DNA from: Symbiodinium natans
Taxonomy: Eukaryota; Sar; Dinophyceae; Suessiales; Symbiodiniaceae
Length of the DNA stretch: 64,000 nucleotides
Reading direction: 5' to 3'
NCBI GenBank assembly: GCA_905221605.1
Contig: CAJNDS010002354.1
Span: 281,813-345,812 of the forward strand
A program made the position numbers and the translations under genes. Below the pieces are notes generated by a model that did no database searches, was not told where the DNA came from, and saw only the letters and a program-made list of their open reading frames with translations. Of the stretch, positions 30,301-39,627 are shown piece after piece; within the stretch, counting starts at the first letter, position 1; the number at the start of each line of letters is the position of its first letter.

Positions 30301-30317
30301 TCTACCACTTGGGGTAG
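15985..30317 (+). CDS. large multidomain receptor-like membrane protein, at least ten exons
   Basis: Exons read: 15985-18347 (with one frame break near 16.53 kb), 18610-19149, 19259-20284, 20483-21309, 27444-27579, 28304-28840, 29215-29445, 29747-29832, 29900-30131, 30243-30317. All joins keep phase. Domain order: hydrophobic N-terminal anchor, MAM-like domain, six RCC1-like repeats, SRCR domain, six Kelch-type repeats, two CWC-type Cys motifs, GCC2/GCC3-like Cys-rich region, then about nine membrane segments separated by a cytoplasmic loop. It is likely a surface protein with a very large ectodomain. This architecture (Cys-rich ectodomain plus C-terminal multi-pass region) is seen in alveolate proteins, but ligand and function are unknown. 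The ribokinase-aldolase gene lies in its 6.1-kb intron. The TAG at 30315 may be the true end, or a further intron may lead into the exons from 30772. Confidence 0.8.
16960..17700 (+). repeat. in-frame 180-bp tandem repeat encoding RCC1-like units
   Basis: The block CTGGACGACGACACACTGAG starts at 16971, 17151, 17331 and 17511, an exact 180-bp spacing (60 codons). A diverged copy starts at 17691. Near identity at DNA level points to recent expansion or gene conversion. Confidence 0.93.
18348..18609 (+). other. GC-AG intron, 262 bp
   Basis: Starts GCGTCG and ends GCTTAG. Splicing gives SKMML|VFGGQLGDVV, completing a Kelch blade in phase 0. Confidence 0.8.
18610..20284 (+). CDS. exons 3-4: Kelch repeats, CWC motifs and Cys-rich region
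   Basis: Exon 18610-19149 carries three Kelch-type blades (AGHTAVW, SRHAAVWD, AGHSAIWD). A 109-bp GC-AG intron (19150-19258) follows, and exon 19259-20284 starts AWTPQAPLGPYPNPAGREDH with the sixth blade. Then come two copies of a module ending in ELCWCSG or RLCWCSG followed by a C-x-x-G-x-x-C pattern, common in alveolate surface proteins as far as I recall. Last is a Cys-rich region (CPAGHYVP, CRAGFYCPG, CFCASGFFL) typical of GCC2/GCC3 (ephrin-receptor-like) modules. N-glycosylation sequons (NQS, NST, NSS) fit an extracellular location. Confidence 0.85.
20285..20482 (+). other. GA-AG intron carrying a telomere-like tract
   Basis: 198 bp starting GACTTG and ending CTGCAG. The 6-bp sequence CAGGAC stands at both borders (20282-20287 and 20480-20485). 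It contains GGGTTTAGGGTTTGGGGTTT at 20307-20326. Splicing joins CFCLQ to DHYAQLDGDRLDRCASC. Confidence 0.85.
20483..21309 (+). CDS. exon 5: end of Cys-rich region and first membrane segments
   Basis: DHYAQLDGDRLDRCASCAGF, then a Cys-rich stretch ending GVLCGECEEGWARQG and CQSC, followed by hydrophobic segments: LVLALLADVVKVTVLNFVVS, IIRIFTQWMATCSLLLHF, NQLFSVMALLPDVSVNFWL and LPAWAVLGSFLLCFVVVHA. The order Cys-rich, C-x-x-C, membrane region matches the protist GCC2/GCC3 multi-pass proteins. The exon ends with two bases (AT) before a consensus donor GTGAGT at 21310. Confidence 0.85.
24041..26799 (+). CDS. bifunctional ribokinase-family kinase / deoxyribose-phosphate aldolase, five exons
   Basis: Exons 24041-25380, 25533-25614, 25837-25907, 26242-26310, 26634-26799 sum to 1728 nt (575 residues plus stop). 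Residues 1-300 are a PfkB/ribokinase: GFGGKGANQAVQAARLG (40-56) is signature 1, and DTTGAGDSF (251-259) holds the catalytic Asp257. From residue 308 the protein is a DeoC-type aldolase: HTSLG, VVNFPSG, GADEVDVV, LKVIIESGEL (Schiff-base Lys near 439), DFTKTSTGK (second active Lys), VNATPE, GFKAAGGV and the end FGASSLLPAL. Such kinases phosphorylate ribose or deoxyribose; the aldolase splits deoxyribose 5-phosphate to glyceraldehyde 3-phosphate and acetaldehyde. The fusion therefore suggests deoxyribose salvage by consecutive steps. The C-terminus carries PKKRKL, like a nuclear signal. All four introns contain telomere-like repeats. The borders of introns 3 and 4 are ambiguous by a few bases. 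Confidence 0.93.
25446..25502. repeat. CCCTAAA/CCCCTAA tract in kinase-aldolase intron 1
   Basis: Lies within the intron 25381-25532, which starts GA, ends CAG, and has GAAG at both borders. Confidence 0.9.
25640..25828. repeat. CCCTATAAA 9-mer array in kinase-aldolase intron 2
   Basis: About twenty copies of a 9-bp unit (TATAAACCC), one with a single change (AACTCTATAAA), inside the GC-AG intron 25615-25836. It looks like a telomere-type unit with a TA insertion that has been homogenised in one intron only. Confidence 0.97.
25931..26530. repeat. telomere-like arrays in kinase-aldolase introns 3 and 4
   Basis: Intron 3: TTTAGGG 25931-25981, then CCCTAAA in several variants 26050-26200 followed by (TA)n. 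Intron 4: degenerate TTTAGGG at 26330-26400 and 26460-26530. Opposite orientations occur within the one gene. Confidence 0.93.
27444..27579 (+). CDS. exon 6 of the membrane protein: cytoplasmic loop
   Basis: Opens after TTGCAG, completes the ATG split at 21309, and reads DPAEEFIDALNPRVGIRFPK, then a charged, polar stretch ending GGGKVFTD. It ends at a GC donor (27580). Splicing to 28304 (after GGACAG) gives FTD|LEEVAVASG in phase 0. The hydrophilic composition and position between membrane segments indicate a cytoplasmic loop. Confidence 0.65.
28193..28244. mobile_element. half copy of the 5895-5997 foldback element
   Basis: GGGGGTACTATAATCCCTGT ... AGGGGGAACATCCCA matches the reverse complement of the left half of the element at 5895 with a few changes. 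It lies in the intron 27580-28303, 60 bp before the acceptor. CCCTAAA units at 27839-27880 are in the same intron. Confidence 0.7.
28304..28840 (+). CDS. exon 7: loop and two membrane segments
   Basis: Reads a helical, Leu-rich loop (RELAIAVADSHTSLRGLRLT), an acidic stretch, then IWLTLIGIWPTLLSKFLQMV and VPLICVACLGLIFWCAGLPA, typical of the multi-pass region of this protist family. It ends TLIWRLK at a GA donor (28841). The 374-bp intron to 29214 ends AGAG; AGGAC flanks both ends. Confidence 0.8.
29215..30317 (+). CDS. exons 8-11: last membrane segments and C-terminus
   Basis: Exon 29215-29445 (DRQHPENYRKFGYFIQGLEY, RYWWWDLIVKR...) carries the Gly-Tyr/Trp-rich segment before a membrane helix that is characteristic of the family. 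GC-AG intron 29446-29746. Exon 29747-29832 (AELLDFLEFVLLAARFLLFS, VVVAWLCF). GT-AG intron 29833-29899 (67 bp). Exon 29900-30131 (EAILLIFFSSD, FLFAMMASASCFVVMHIAAQ) ends in an acidic coiled stretch. GC-AG intron 30132-30242 with a TTTAGGG tract. Exon 30243-30317 (ELLVANPKQGMRATLAGRSI, YHLG) ends at TAG. The exact 29832/29900 border is the least certain. Confidence 0.75.
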
Positions 30318-30319
30318 AG

Positions 30320-30770
30320 CTACATTTATCATGATGCCTCCTCTTGCTGTTGGCCTGGTATCCTTGGTTGCTCGAGTAGCACTCTGGGGGCATCTAGGAT
30401 TCAAGAACACCAAGCATTCCAACATCTTGGGTTGTTTATCAGTTTTCAGGCTTGTATATGGCAAGGTAAGTCTTAAAGGAGAAGCATGGATCTATGATCA
30501 CAGGTGTGCGCAGAGGGGGGGAGGCAGGAGGGGGAGTGGGCACTAGGGTCTAGGGTGCGGGGGGAGGGGAGCGGGGGGGGGTGGGGGGGGGGGGGGGGGT
30601 TGTGCTCAGAGCCTGTCTACATTCCAGCTAGCCCTGTCTTGAGTTCAGGGTTTAGGGTTTAGATAATGGGCGGGGGTTTAGGGTTAAGTTTAAGGGGTTG
30701 ATAACCCGATGTCAGACAAAACGAGACCCAAAACCCCCATGCCCTATACCCTTATGTTCTCCGGTTTCAA
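30320..30770. other. interval with G-run and weak TTTAGGG traces
   Basis: A long G-rich tract at about 30560-30599 and TTTAGGG remnants at 30645-30665. No supported exon. Confidence 0.5.
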
Positions 30771-30771
30771 G

Positions 30772-33699
30772 GTGTTGTCAAGATGCTGCAGAAGTATGCG
30801 GTGAACTACTTGCTGCCACTCTTCCAGGATGGGCCGGGTTAGGGTTTAGGGTTTAGGGTTTAGGGTTTAGGGTTTAGGGTTTAGGGTTTAGGGTTTAGGG
30901 TTTAGGGTTTAGGGTTTCTGGTCTTGGGAGCCCCTGAGGCTTGGCATCCTCTCGTTCTAGACTTAGAACCCGATGTTGGGCACCTTGAAGAATCGGAGTA
31001 TACTAGAAGTAGGGTTTAGGGTTTAGGGTTTAGGGTTTAGGGTTTAGGGTTTAGGGTTTAGGGTTTAGGGTTTAGGGTTTAGGATCATTTGGAGCAACCT
31101 CTACCGTGGTGGTTGTTGAGAGTTTGAAGCGGGCCTTTCATGGACCCGGCTGAGCTGCTGATCTTTCCTCGGCCTCTTCTGCCAAGGACATGCCTTTAAA
31201 CTAGGGCCGGTGAAAAACAGCCAGAGAACCCCGAACTCTAAACCCGAAACCCTAGGTGCTTACATGTACGTGGTACGAAAGCCCATGTTGCTCTGCACCG
31301 AAGCAAGCAGCCAAGGGCAAAGAAAGTGGGCATTGGTGGTTCATAAAGCCTCATGCAGACTTTCAAGGCCCTAAACCCGAAACACTACACCCTAACCCTG
31401 AACCTGCCACGCAGGAGTCTGAGGAAGAGTGTCTCAAGTTCACCTGGTCGGTTCTCGATGATGGCTGGAAACTGGAGAAGACCAAGGAGTCTACGCCACG
31501 TGGCAGTGCTTTGAAAGCATTCAGCTAGGGTTTAGGGTTTAGGGCTTCGGGCTCCACCCTACTGCAAGTCCACCTGTCGGCACAAGCCAGGCCTTCTGAA
31601 GCAGGCCCTGGCAGCCGTCATGGCCCTCCGAGCCATACTGCTGCGCTTCGGGCCATCTCGCCAGCGTCGCGCGATGGCCAAAGCTATGGAAGAGCTCATC
31701 TCACTGTGGATGGTGCCCAAAGACGGCCCTTGCATGTAGGGCCTGGGAAAGTTAGAGTGGGGTTTGAGTGTAATGATACTGGACGTGCTACTTAATTATT
31801 TTGCAGGCTTGTTGGGGGATTCTTGGCAGATCCAATGTGGCTGGCTTCCGTGTTTGTTGGGACTGGGTCTTGGAAGGGTGCTTATACTAGGTTTTGCATG
31901 GGCTCTGCCATGGCGTTCTTGCCTTACCCGTAATGAAGCGAGGCTTCGCAGGCCCGCACCGAGTAATCTCTGAGACCAGGCCAATGTCTGTGTGCTTCGG
32001 TGTGCCCTTTCCTTATTCCGGCTCTTCCTAAACCCTAAACCCTAAACCCTAAACCCTGAACCCTAAACCCTAAACCCTGCTTCAGAAGTCTCCAGGTACA
32101 ATTCGAGGAGGCGAAGCCGCCCACGGCCAGGGTGCTCTGCGCCTTGGTGGTGGCCAGTAGGGGCTTGCCCGGCAAGGTTCCGACGGAGGAGACGTTTAGG
32201 GCTTAGGGTTCTTAGGTTTTTAGGGTCTGTATGAGGTATATATAGGGGTTATATCGGAGAAAAAGATTAAGGGTCCCTTCTAGGGGTCTCCTTATAGTAT
32301 GGGCATGTGGGGGAGGTCGACTGTGGGAAGCACTGGAGGGGTTGAACCCTAGGCCCTGAACCCTTAACCCTACCTAGTCCTTGATCCAGATCTCTCGAGC
32401 AGAGGCCTAGGAGCATAAGGTGCACATGTGTTTGTGTGTCCATACCTGTATGCATGCAGAAGGGAAGCAGAGATCTTAGAAGCAAGTGTAACGTGTGTTT
32501 CGTCTAGGACGTGAAGGAAGCTTTGTGGAGATTGAGCCAAGGGATTGTGATCATGAGCTTCCCTTTTTTTGGCTGCTTGCTTTCTGTGCAGCTCCTTTTG
32601 CTTGCTCTCATGACTCTCATGGTGCAACTGGCAACCTGCCAAGTTTACGTTTGAACATTGAAGTTTGCAGGAGATGGGCGAACGATGGATGCAGAACTCT
32701 TTGGTGCTGAAATCCGTAGATCCCGAGAAGCACTGGGACCTGCGCGCCCAAGCACCTTGGTGGAAGTTGCCATGACACAAGCGTTTCACTTGGAACTTCT
32801 AAGCTACCGAAGACCCTGTTGCGAACCCCCTTGCATTGCAATTCTGACTATACAAAGATGCCAGCAAGGGTCCAACAGTTTTGGGTTGACGCCTTAGCAA
32901 TGCTTGTTCCCTCCCAAACTCCCCGGCAATAGCCCAGGAGTTTACGAGCGTCGTCCAGAAGTTGAGCAGGCTCCCACAGCAGAATGCTGTGGACTTGGTG
33001 GAGGCCTCTGTGGCGAAATTGAGGGCCTTCAATCGTAACTCGAGGTCCTGATTGCACACGCGGTAAATAACCAAGAATATCTCTGTTCATCCTTGCCCCT
33101 AGCCTGCAGTTCGTACTGTTGTGCTGGTGATTTGAGGCACATTCCAAAACTTCGCAGTCTTTCTTCCTGCCTGTGCAATTCAACCAAAGGCATTACATGA
33201 AAAAAACGAAACTCCGCCCTTCTCGGCTCGGCAGCCGTTTTTCTGAGGCTGTGGATGCCATTCTTCGCAGCAGAGCATGGGAACACGGCGCCCAGGGAGT
33301 TCTTTAGCTGCAGATTTTCAGGGCCGCTTTCACGGCAGTTTGCGAGGAGCGTAGGATGACAGCTGGCCGAATGGAACATTCGCCCCTCTCGCAGGCTGAG
33401 GCTGCAGAAGAGAAAGCGCAGGCACACAAGGACGACGGGGTCGAAGCAACATGCATGCTGTTTAAGAACTTTCGTTGCTGTTGTGCCCTACGTGATATGC
33501 TTTCTGTTTGTCAGCATTGTTGACAGCATGCTGGCATGAGCGGGAACTCGACAGTGCACGCAGCCTGCGAAGCGAAAGCGCGCGAAAGCTTCGGGACGCA
33601 TTTGCAGGCGGCGGTTCGGACACCTGGGCTGGAGACAGAATTCTTGGAGAACCCCTGGTTGTACCAGTGACCTCCAAAAGCCAGAAGCACAAGCTGTAA
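30772..33699 (+). CDS. string of about ten exons, unknown product or tail of the membrane protein
   Basis: Open islands after AG acceptors, all + strand: 30772-30827 (VVKMLQKYAVNYLLPLFQ), about 30966-31010 (EPDVGHLEESEYTR), about 31093-31145 (ATSTVVVVESLKRAFHG), 31415-31520 (ESEEECLKFTWSVLDDGWKL), 31545-31736 (CRHKPGLLKQALAAVMALRA, ILLRFGPSRQRRAMAKAMEE), 32096-32192 (VQFEEAKPPTARVLCALVVA), about 32509-32550, 32671-32774 (EMGERWMQNSLVLKSVDPEK), 32938-33048 (EFTSVVQKLSRLPQQNAVDL), about 33247-33295, about 33412-33460, and a last exon from about 33515 with stop TAA 33697-33699. Composition is helical and charged, as in a cytoplasmic tail. I do not recognise a domain. It could continue the membrane protein through an intron at 30312-30771. 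Confidence 0.5.
30838..31084. repeat. two perfect TTTAGGG arrays between exons
   Basis: 30838-30916 and 31014-31084, about ten units each, with an exon-like island between. CCCTAAA follows at 32029-32078. Confidence 0.96.
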
Positions 33700-33719
33700 A
33701 CGATGAACCCTAAGAGCAG

Positions 33720-34950
33720 ATGTAGCATGGCAAACCATGACACTGCAAAGGAATCCGCAAAAGAAGAGAACGTTTGGCAAACGCTCAACCCTGCTCACAC
33801 TTCCTGAAACCGCACGCTTCCTGAAACGGCAGACGATGTTTTAATGGTTCTTGCTTTCTCCGGACCTGTTTTTCCTGGACGCCTCCGCCCTCTCCTGCGC
33901 ACCTCTAAGCCCTCCACATCCACCCCCCGGGTGGCGGGAGGGAAACAGGGGAGGGGCGGCAGTAGGAAACAAGAGGTCACGATTTACTTAAACTTTTCAA
34001 GCTGAATAGATTCACCATGGATAGCGTGAGTCTCCATCAGAAGAGTTTTTTTCGTTATTTGCTTCGTGAATGTGATTGGACCACGCCGCCCTTGGAACTA
34101 TACAAAGTAGTGTCCCCGCTTGGGGGTACCTCTCCGTTTTGTGACAGACATGCAGTATTGTCATGTGCATCAGTTGCGGGCTATCACTATCACTCACCCC
34201 ACAGGAGGTTTGTAGGCGACATTTCAATTCTTTGAGTAGCCAGGTGCCCATGCATTCTCTGGGCTGCTGCTATTTGAACCCTACTTTTTTGTTCGAGAAC
34301 CCTTTTTTCTATGTCTGGTTCTTACTTGTATATTGCAAGCCTATTTTCAACTTATTTTGCAGCTAAGTTAAGTATTTGGATCTTCCAGTCGTAGCCCACA
34401 GCTGATGATCATAATTTCATCCAGGGTTTTTCACTCCAAAAGCCTTCCACCAGAGTGCAAAAAACTCAGGTTGCCCCTAAACCCTAAACCTTAAACCCTA
34501 AACCTTAAACCCTAAACCCTAAACCCTAAAACCTAAACCCTAAACCCTAAACCCTGTCCGAGAGGGAAGGTGCGCTAAACGCGGGGTCCTGAAACCCTCA
34601 AACTCTGCACCCTGAACCCCCCGCAACACCCAACCAAAACCCGGCACCCTTACTACCCCAAACCCTAAACCCGCCTGCGCCCTAAAGCCCTAAAGCCCTA
34701 AACCCTACACCCGCGTCGAAGCAGGACCACGCTCCGGGTGATTCAAAGGAGAGCCGGCCTCAGCATTTAGAGTTTAATGAGGGGTCTAGGGTGTTTGGTG
34801 GAGAAGGGTGAAGGTAGGGTTTAGGGTCTTTAGGGTTTAGGGGTTAGGGTTTACGGTTTAGGGTTTAGGGTTTAGGGTCTAGGGTCTAGGGTTTAGGGTA
34901 GGGCGGTTTAGGTATCGGGGTGTAGGAAGGGCTGTAGGGGGTTAGGTCGG
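33720..34950. other. interval with no supported gene; arrays at the 3' end
   Basis: AT-rich unique sequence to 34470, then CCCTAAA/CCTTAAA 34475-34555, scattered CCCTAAAG 34640-34710 and TTTAGGG 34815-34905. Confidence 0.5.
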
Positions 34951-34959
34951 AAAGCTTGA

Positions 34960-35087
34960 GTGGCTTCTTCACATACGATGACAAGGCCCCTAGAGGCCGG
35001 TGGTATGATCCCTGGCTGTCCTATCTACGAGGAGATCTGCAAATGTGGGCCCCATAGGTCGGACTCCATGTTTGGGATAGTTCAGGT
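34960..35087 (+). CDS. possible exon ending at a GTAAG donor
   Basis: Frame open as TRPLEAGGMIPGCPIYEEIC, then KCGPHRSDSMFGIVQ, followed by the consensus-like donor GTAAGA at 35086. Product unknown; the 5' border is unresolved. A second open island lies at about 35152-35205 (GLALAVRILALFLQ). Confidence 0.35.
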
Positions 35088-35232
35088 AAGATCGGATAGT
35101 TCTTGGAACTTTGTGGTTTCAAGTGAACCACTGAGCCCCTTGGCTGCCAGCCGCATCGTCGAGGCCTCGCGCTCGCAGTGCGGATCCTGGCCCTGTTCCT
35201 GCAGCCTTGAGGCGCGCGATCGTGAACATCCG

Positions 35233-35380
35233 CAGCAAATTACTATTTATATCTATACCTATATCTAAATCTGTATATATATATTTCTACATCTATATTT
35301 TTCTATAGAGAGAGAGGGAGGGAGTGAGTGAGAGAGAGAGAGAGAGAGCGCTTGAGAAGGAGAGAGGGAGCAAGAGAGAG

Positions 35381-35419
<39 letters not shown>

Positions 35420-36035
35420 GAGAGAGGGCGGGGAACGGCAAAACGTGTGCCGCGAAGGAGGAGGGGCAGCGCGGGAGTAGGAACCAGGCACAAACTGTAC
35501 CTTCTAGGAAGACACTGTGGAGTCTAGAGCCCGGAAACCTTTTGGGGAGGGCAGTTTCATGTCCAATTCGGTGGTGAGAAAACACAATCGCCCCCTTCGG
35601 GCGAGAACAACAAGCCCCTATAGAGGTATACGTACCACACTTGTCGCTCGGGCGTTTTCGTCGCAGTCCACCGTTTCACATACGCCTCGGGCGCGCCTGG
35701 ATGTGCGGAAGGGTTTCGCCCTCCTTCATGCCAGTAGAAGAAAAAGAAACAGAGAGAGAGAGAGAGAGAAAGAAAGAACTCTACAAAGAACGAAGGAAAG
35801 AAAGAAGGACAGAAACAAATTCAGCACGAACGACAGACAGGCAGAAAGAAAGACGGAAAGAAAGACACAAAGAGAGCGGGAGTGCAACGTATACATATGT
35901 GTATCTTGTTGAGGCATCCAGTCTCTTCATGAAGCGTGGCCCTAAACCCCAAACCCTAAACCGTATACACCCTAAACCCTAAACCCTATACCCTATACCC
36001 TAAACCCTAAACCCAAACCCTAAACCCTAAACCCA
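35233..36035. repeat. TA, (GA)n and GAAA-type microsatellites, then a CCCTAAA array
   Basis: TA/ATCTATA run 35233-35300; (AG)n with interruptions 35310-35425; purine-rich GAAAGAAA block 35745-35880; CCCTAAA 35939-36035. Ser/Leu-rich or Arg/Glu-rich frames here are repeat artefacts. Confidence 0.9.
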
Positions 36036-36074
36036 TTCAGGATTTAGGGTTTAGGGTTGTTTCTCGGAATTCAG

Positions 36075-36640
36075 GAGGCACTGCGCCCACCTGCCAAACA
36101 CCCAGAGACCGAAAATGAATCCATAGCTACGCACCATCGCCCTCACAGCTTCTGGGAAACCAAGAATTTGAAAGAGGGGTGATCTTGTCTGAAGACGATC
36201 TGCAGTGGCTCACAAGCGGCGTTGTTCTTTGCATCAATACATTGCCCCGCTCATGCATTCCACATAATTCAGCCCTTGCATCCGTGAAACTCTTCCAGAG
36301 TCCCTATGCAGACCTTTGTTGTAGGTTTAGGGTTTAGGGTTTAGGGTTTGGGGTTTGGGGTTTGGGGTTTGGGGTTTGGGGTTTGGGGTTTGGGGTTTGG
36401 GGTTTGGGGTTTGGGGTTTGCTGCAGATTCTCTTGCCTACCTTTGGTTGATGTCCTGGGTTCACTGAGCATGCAGCTTCTTTTGACATTTCCAACGCCCC
36501 TAAACCCTAAACCCTAAACCCAAAACCCAAAACCCAAAACCCTATGCCCGGCGCAAGGCCCGAGCTTCGAAAAGTTTGCGAGGCGGTGAAGCGCCGTGGC
36601 TGGACCAAGGCAGCCCCTCCTGGTCAGAGCTTCTGTATGG
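36075..36640 (+). CDS. probable exons of an unrecognised gene
   Basis: Three islands: 36075-36176 after TTCAG (EALRPPAKHPETENESIATH...); an overlapping alternative 36149 to about 36230 after CTCACAG (LLGNQEFERGVILSEDDLQW, LTSG); and about 36551-36640 (RRKARASKSLRGGEAPWLDQ, GSPSWSELLYGF). The first two overlap in different frames, so only one can be used. They may be 5' exons of the ankyrin gene downstream. Confidence 0.35.
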
Positions 36641-36755
36641 GTTTTAGGGTTTTAGGGTTTTGGGGTTTAGGGTTTAGGGTTTAGGGTTTAGGGTTTAGGG
36701 TTTAGGGTTTAGGGTTTAGGGTTTAGGGTTTAGGGTTTAGGGTTTAGGGTTTGGG
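36318..36755. repeat. TTTGGGG, CCCAAAA and TTTAGGG arrays
   Basis: TTTAGGG changing to TTTGGGG at 36318-36420 (about ten identical TTTGGGG units), CCCTAAA/CCCAAAA 36500-36543, TTTAGGG 36640-36755. Confidence 0.95.
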
Positions 36756-37083
36756 CCTACAAGAAGGAAGCATAGAAAGCAAGCAAACCCTCGCCGATTG
36801 TTGACCATAACTTTTTCCTGGCAACGTTGAGCTGCTCAAGGTAGTTTAGGGTTCGGGTAAGAGTCAGGTGGGCTGCATGGCCTAGGTAAAGGTGGGCCAG
36901 GGAAGGAAGACACTTCGCCATTAGCAGCTGTGGTCCCATTTGACGGACCCCTGACCACCCTATATCTGTCTTCAGGGAGTAAACGCAGGCCTCGATAGCA
37001 GAGCAGCCAAGTATGCCCCACCATGTGCTAGCGACCTCTACAAATTTGGAAAGAACAAGTTTCTGCAGCTCAGAGTACATCAA

Positions 37084-37340
37084 GTGCAGGGGAGATGGGA
37101 TATGATGTCGCAACACAAAACAACACAACGCAAAGCACAAAACAAAGCACAAAACAAAGCACAACACAAAACACAACACGAAACACCATACAATACACAA
37201 CACGAAACGCAACGCAACACGCAACATGCAACACGCAACACGCAACACGCCGCACGCAACACGCAACACGCAACAGGCAACACGCAAAACACAACACAAC
37301 ACACGACACAACAGACAACAGAACAGAACACACAACACAC
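37084..37340. repeat. ACAAA / GCAACAC minisatellite
   Basis: A purine/C-biased repeat of 5-7 bp units (ACAACACAAA, then CGCAACA). It yields long Cys-rich frames on the minus strand and Gln/Thr-rich frames on the plus strand, all low complexity. Confidence 0.93.
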
Positions 37341-37469
37341 CCCAACCTAAGACCTAAGTGGATCCTCCTGCCCGGATCACCAATGGCCGCATCGTTTCAC
37401 CTTGCATGCATGCCTAAGAACCTCATTATGCCCTCGGTGTCTCAGAGCCGAAGCCCCAGATCGCCTCAG

Positions 37470-39002
37470 ATCAAGTGGCAAGATGGATTCACGGGCCTCC
37501 ACCTAGCGGCTCAGATGGGAGAGGACGGGTGCGCAGGTTGCTACAACACTAAATCCCAGCCTCTGTCTGGAAGTGCGGAAAACAAGTTTTGGGGCACCAT
37601 CTAGGAAGAGAACCTACTTCTATAGGGGATAGGAGGGCCAGGGTTGAATTGTAGGGGAAATGGATGAGTCCCAAGTCTTCAAGCAGGGCGAGGAAGAAGG
37701 CAGGGGGAGGAGGCCACGGGGTGCACTTTCCACAGGAGAAGGCCATCGAGTTTCTGCTACGGGCTGGCCTCAGCCTCAGCCGTCTGCGGAATGCTCCGTC
37801 TCACCAGTTGTGTTGGACTACTCTCGATGGATGGACGCAGCTCGGAGCTTGTGACCAAAAAGTTCGAAGCCACAAAGTCCTATATCCAGAAAGCCCATTA
37901 TCTGTCGACATGTAGCGGGACCTCTGAGTGGGAACCGCGACTCCCAAGCTCGGAAGTCTTCGGCGCTGCCGCCTGATCTCATAATTTGCCCCGGAAGACC
38001 CTAAACCCTAAACCTGCAGGATGATCCCATGCCCCAGAACTCTGGCCCTGGGAGCTGACATTCTGCATGCCGGGAGCTGGGTTATCCGGTATGGGGCTTT
38101 GGGTTTAGGGTTCAGAGCTTACCCTAAACCCTAAACCCTAAACCCTAAACCCTAAACCCTAAACCCTAAACCCTAAACCCTAAACCCTAAACCCTAAACC
38201 CTAAACCCTAAACTGAGGTGCGGAACACAGCCTTGCGAAGCAGGACCGCCCACGGCATGGCTTGCTTCTGGTTGTGAGTTTCGTGGTCCATCGCACTGCT
38301 GTCTCACAGCATCATTTGTCTTTTTGGGTGCTGTCCTTCTCCTACCGAACCCTCTTAACCCTAGGTCCTAAACCCTTAATTAAGTCAATCGTTGTTCTTG
38401 TTTGGTGACATAGGGCCCCCAGAAAGATGGACGAACGGCGACGCAGACCTAAGCCGCAGATTCACCCCGAAAGCCCCAGAGAAACGCAGAGCCCTGAACG
38501 CTAAATTTTACAGAACAGCCCCAACAGCCTTTTTGGGTGGGTTGAGGGTTCCCAACAGCCTCAACCCTAAACCCTAAAACCCTACAGGGGACACAGCGAG
38601 GGAAAGTTGAAGCCAGGACTCAAAAGGCTTTCGCCCTGTGGACTACGCCAAGAACAAAGGCCTGCTGTGCGGACTCAACGTCATCCGTCGGCTGAATCCC
38701 CTTCCAACCCTGGACCCTAAACCCTAAACCCCAAGCCCTAAACCCTAAACCCTAAACCCTAAACTCTAAACGCAGGGCATGATGCCATCGTGCAGCTGCT
38801 CACGCCTCCAGAGATTCAAGCGGCACAGGGTGTGGCCCTCAGACCTGTTCGAAATTCGGTTGGTGCCAACTGGGCTGTTCGCAAGGACATGGCGCCGTGG
38901 AGGAACCAGTTCAACCCTAGAAGCCAGCAAGCAGAAACAGTATTCATTCAAGCGAGCATTGAGTTCGGACCTCAGTGGGATCAAGAACCCCAAGTTGAGT
39001 GA
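37470..39002 (+). CDS. ankyrin-repeat protein 1 (partial)
   Basis: Exon 37470-37535 after CCTCAG: IKWQDGFTGLHLAAQMGEDG. Exon 37736-37792 after CCACAG: EKAIEFLLRAGLSLSRLRN. Joined they form one ankyrin repeat (G-x-TxLHLAA...AIEFLLRAGLS). Exon 38627 to about 38689: GFRPVDYAKNKGLLCGLNVI, RR; exon 38776-39002: HDAIVQLLTPPEIQAAQGVA... to the stop at 39000-39002. The second pair joins as VIRR|HDAIVQLL, a further repeat. Islands at 38022-38095, 38216-38276 and 38413-38450 (DGRTA) may be exons between. Ankyrin repeats bind proteins; a specific role cannot be inferred. Introns carry CCCTAAA arrays (38103-38215, 38720-38770). Confidence 0.65.
38103..38215. repeat. CCCTAAA array in an ankyrin-gene intron
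   Basis: About thirteen perfect units starting after CAGAGCTTA. Confidence 0.96.
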
Positions 39003-39056
39003 ACCGCGCTCCTGTTCTGGTATGAGGGCACCTCGGACTCGAAGAGAGACAGCAGT

Positions 39057-39450
39057 TTAGGGTTTAGGGTTTGGGGTTTAGGGTTTGGGGTTTAGGGTTT
39101 AGGGTTTAGGGGTTATCAGGGGTTTGGTGGCGTCTACCACGTCGGTGTTTAAGTCGCTGTCAAGTGAAGCCACACAGGATTCCCGGTTGTCTGAGACTGA
39201 GCTGCTTGAGGTTTGCAACCAACGTCGGCAGCAGCAACGGCAGACCTCATGCCAGACAAGGACGCTTGCGTGAGGTTGCGTGGATTCCTGCAGATCCTTA
39301 GAGACTCTCAGTTATTCTCAAGCGGTATCTGACAAGAACATCTGAGTCCCATAGAAGTGTCTGGCATAGGTTTCGAGATGCATATGTTGATCAAGGCCCA
39401 ACGCAAAGCCCAAGCGTTTAGGGTGTTCAAGAGGGTTTAGGGTTTAGGGT
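39057..39450 (+). other. TTTAGGG arrays around a possible exon
   Basis: TTTAGGG/TTTGGGG 39057-39115 and a short tract at 39432-39465. The island 39178-39273 after CACACAG is open (DSRLSETELLEVCNQRRQQQ...) and might be an exon. Confidence 0.4.
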
Positions 39451-39627
39451 TTTGGGTTTTGGGTTTTGGGAGAAAGGGATTGTGGCAACTGGCCCATCGG
39501 AGTCTGGCACAGGATGCACCCGCGGAGGCGATCGGTTTGGGCAGTGGCCTGGACTCAAGCTCCCGAAATCTTGTACCCTAAGCCCTATAAACCGCTTCAA
39601 CACACGCCAGCAGTTTTTGTCGTATAG

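Noticed and set aside
35265-35982. Ser/Leu-rich and Arg/Glu-rich ORFs
   Set aside because: Derived from (GA)n and GAAA microsatellites.
36757-37338. 193-codon minus-strand ORF rich in Cys, Val and Leu
   Set aside because: Its first half is a translation of the GCAACAC-type minisatellite at 37084-37340, and the same sequence is open on the other strand.
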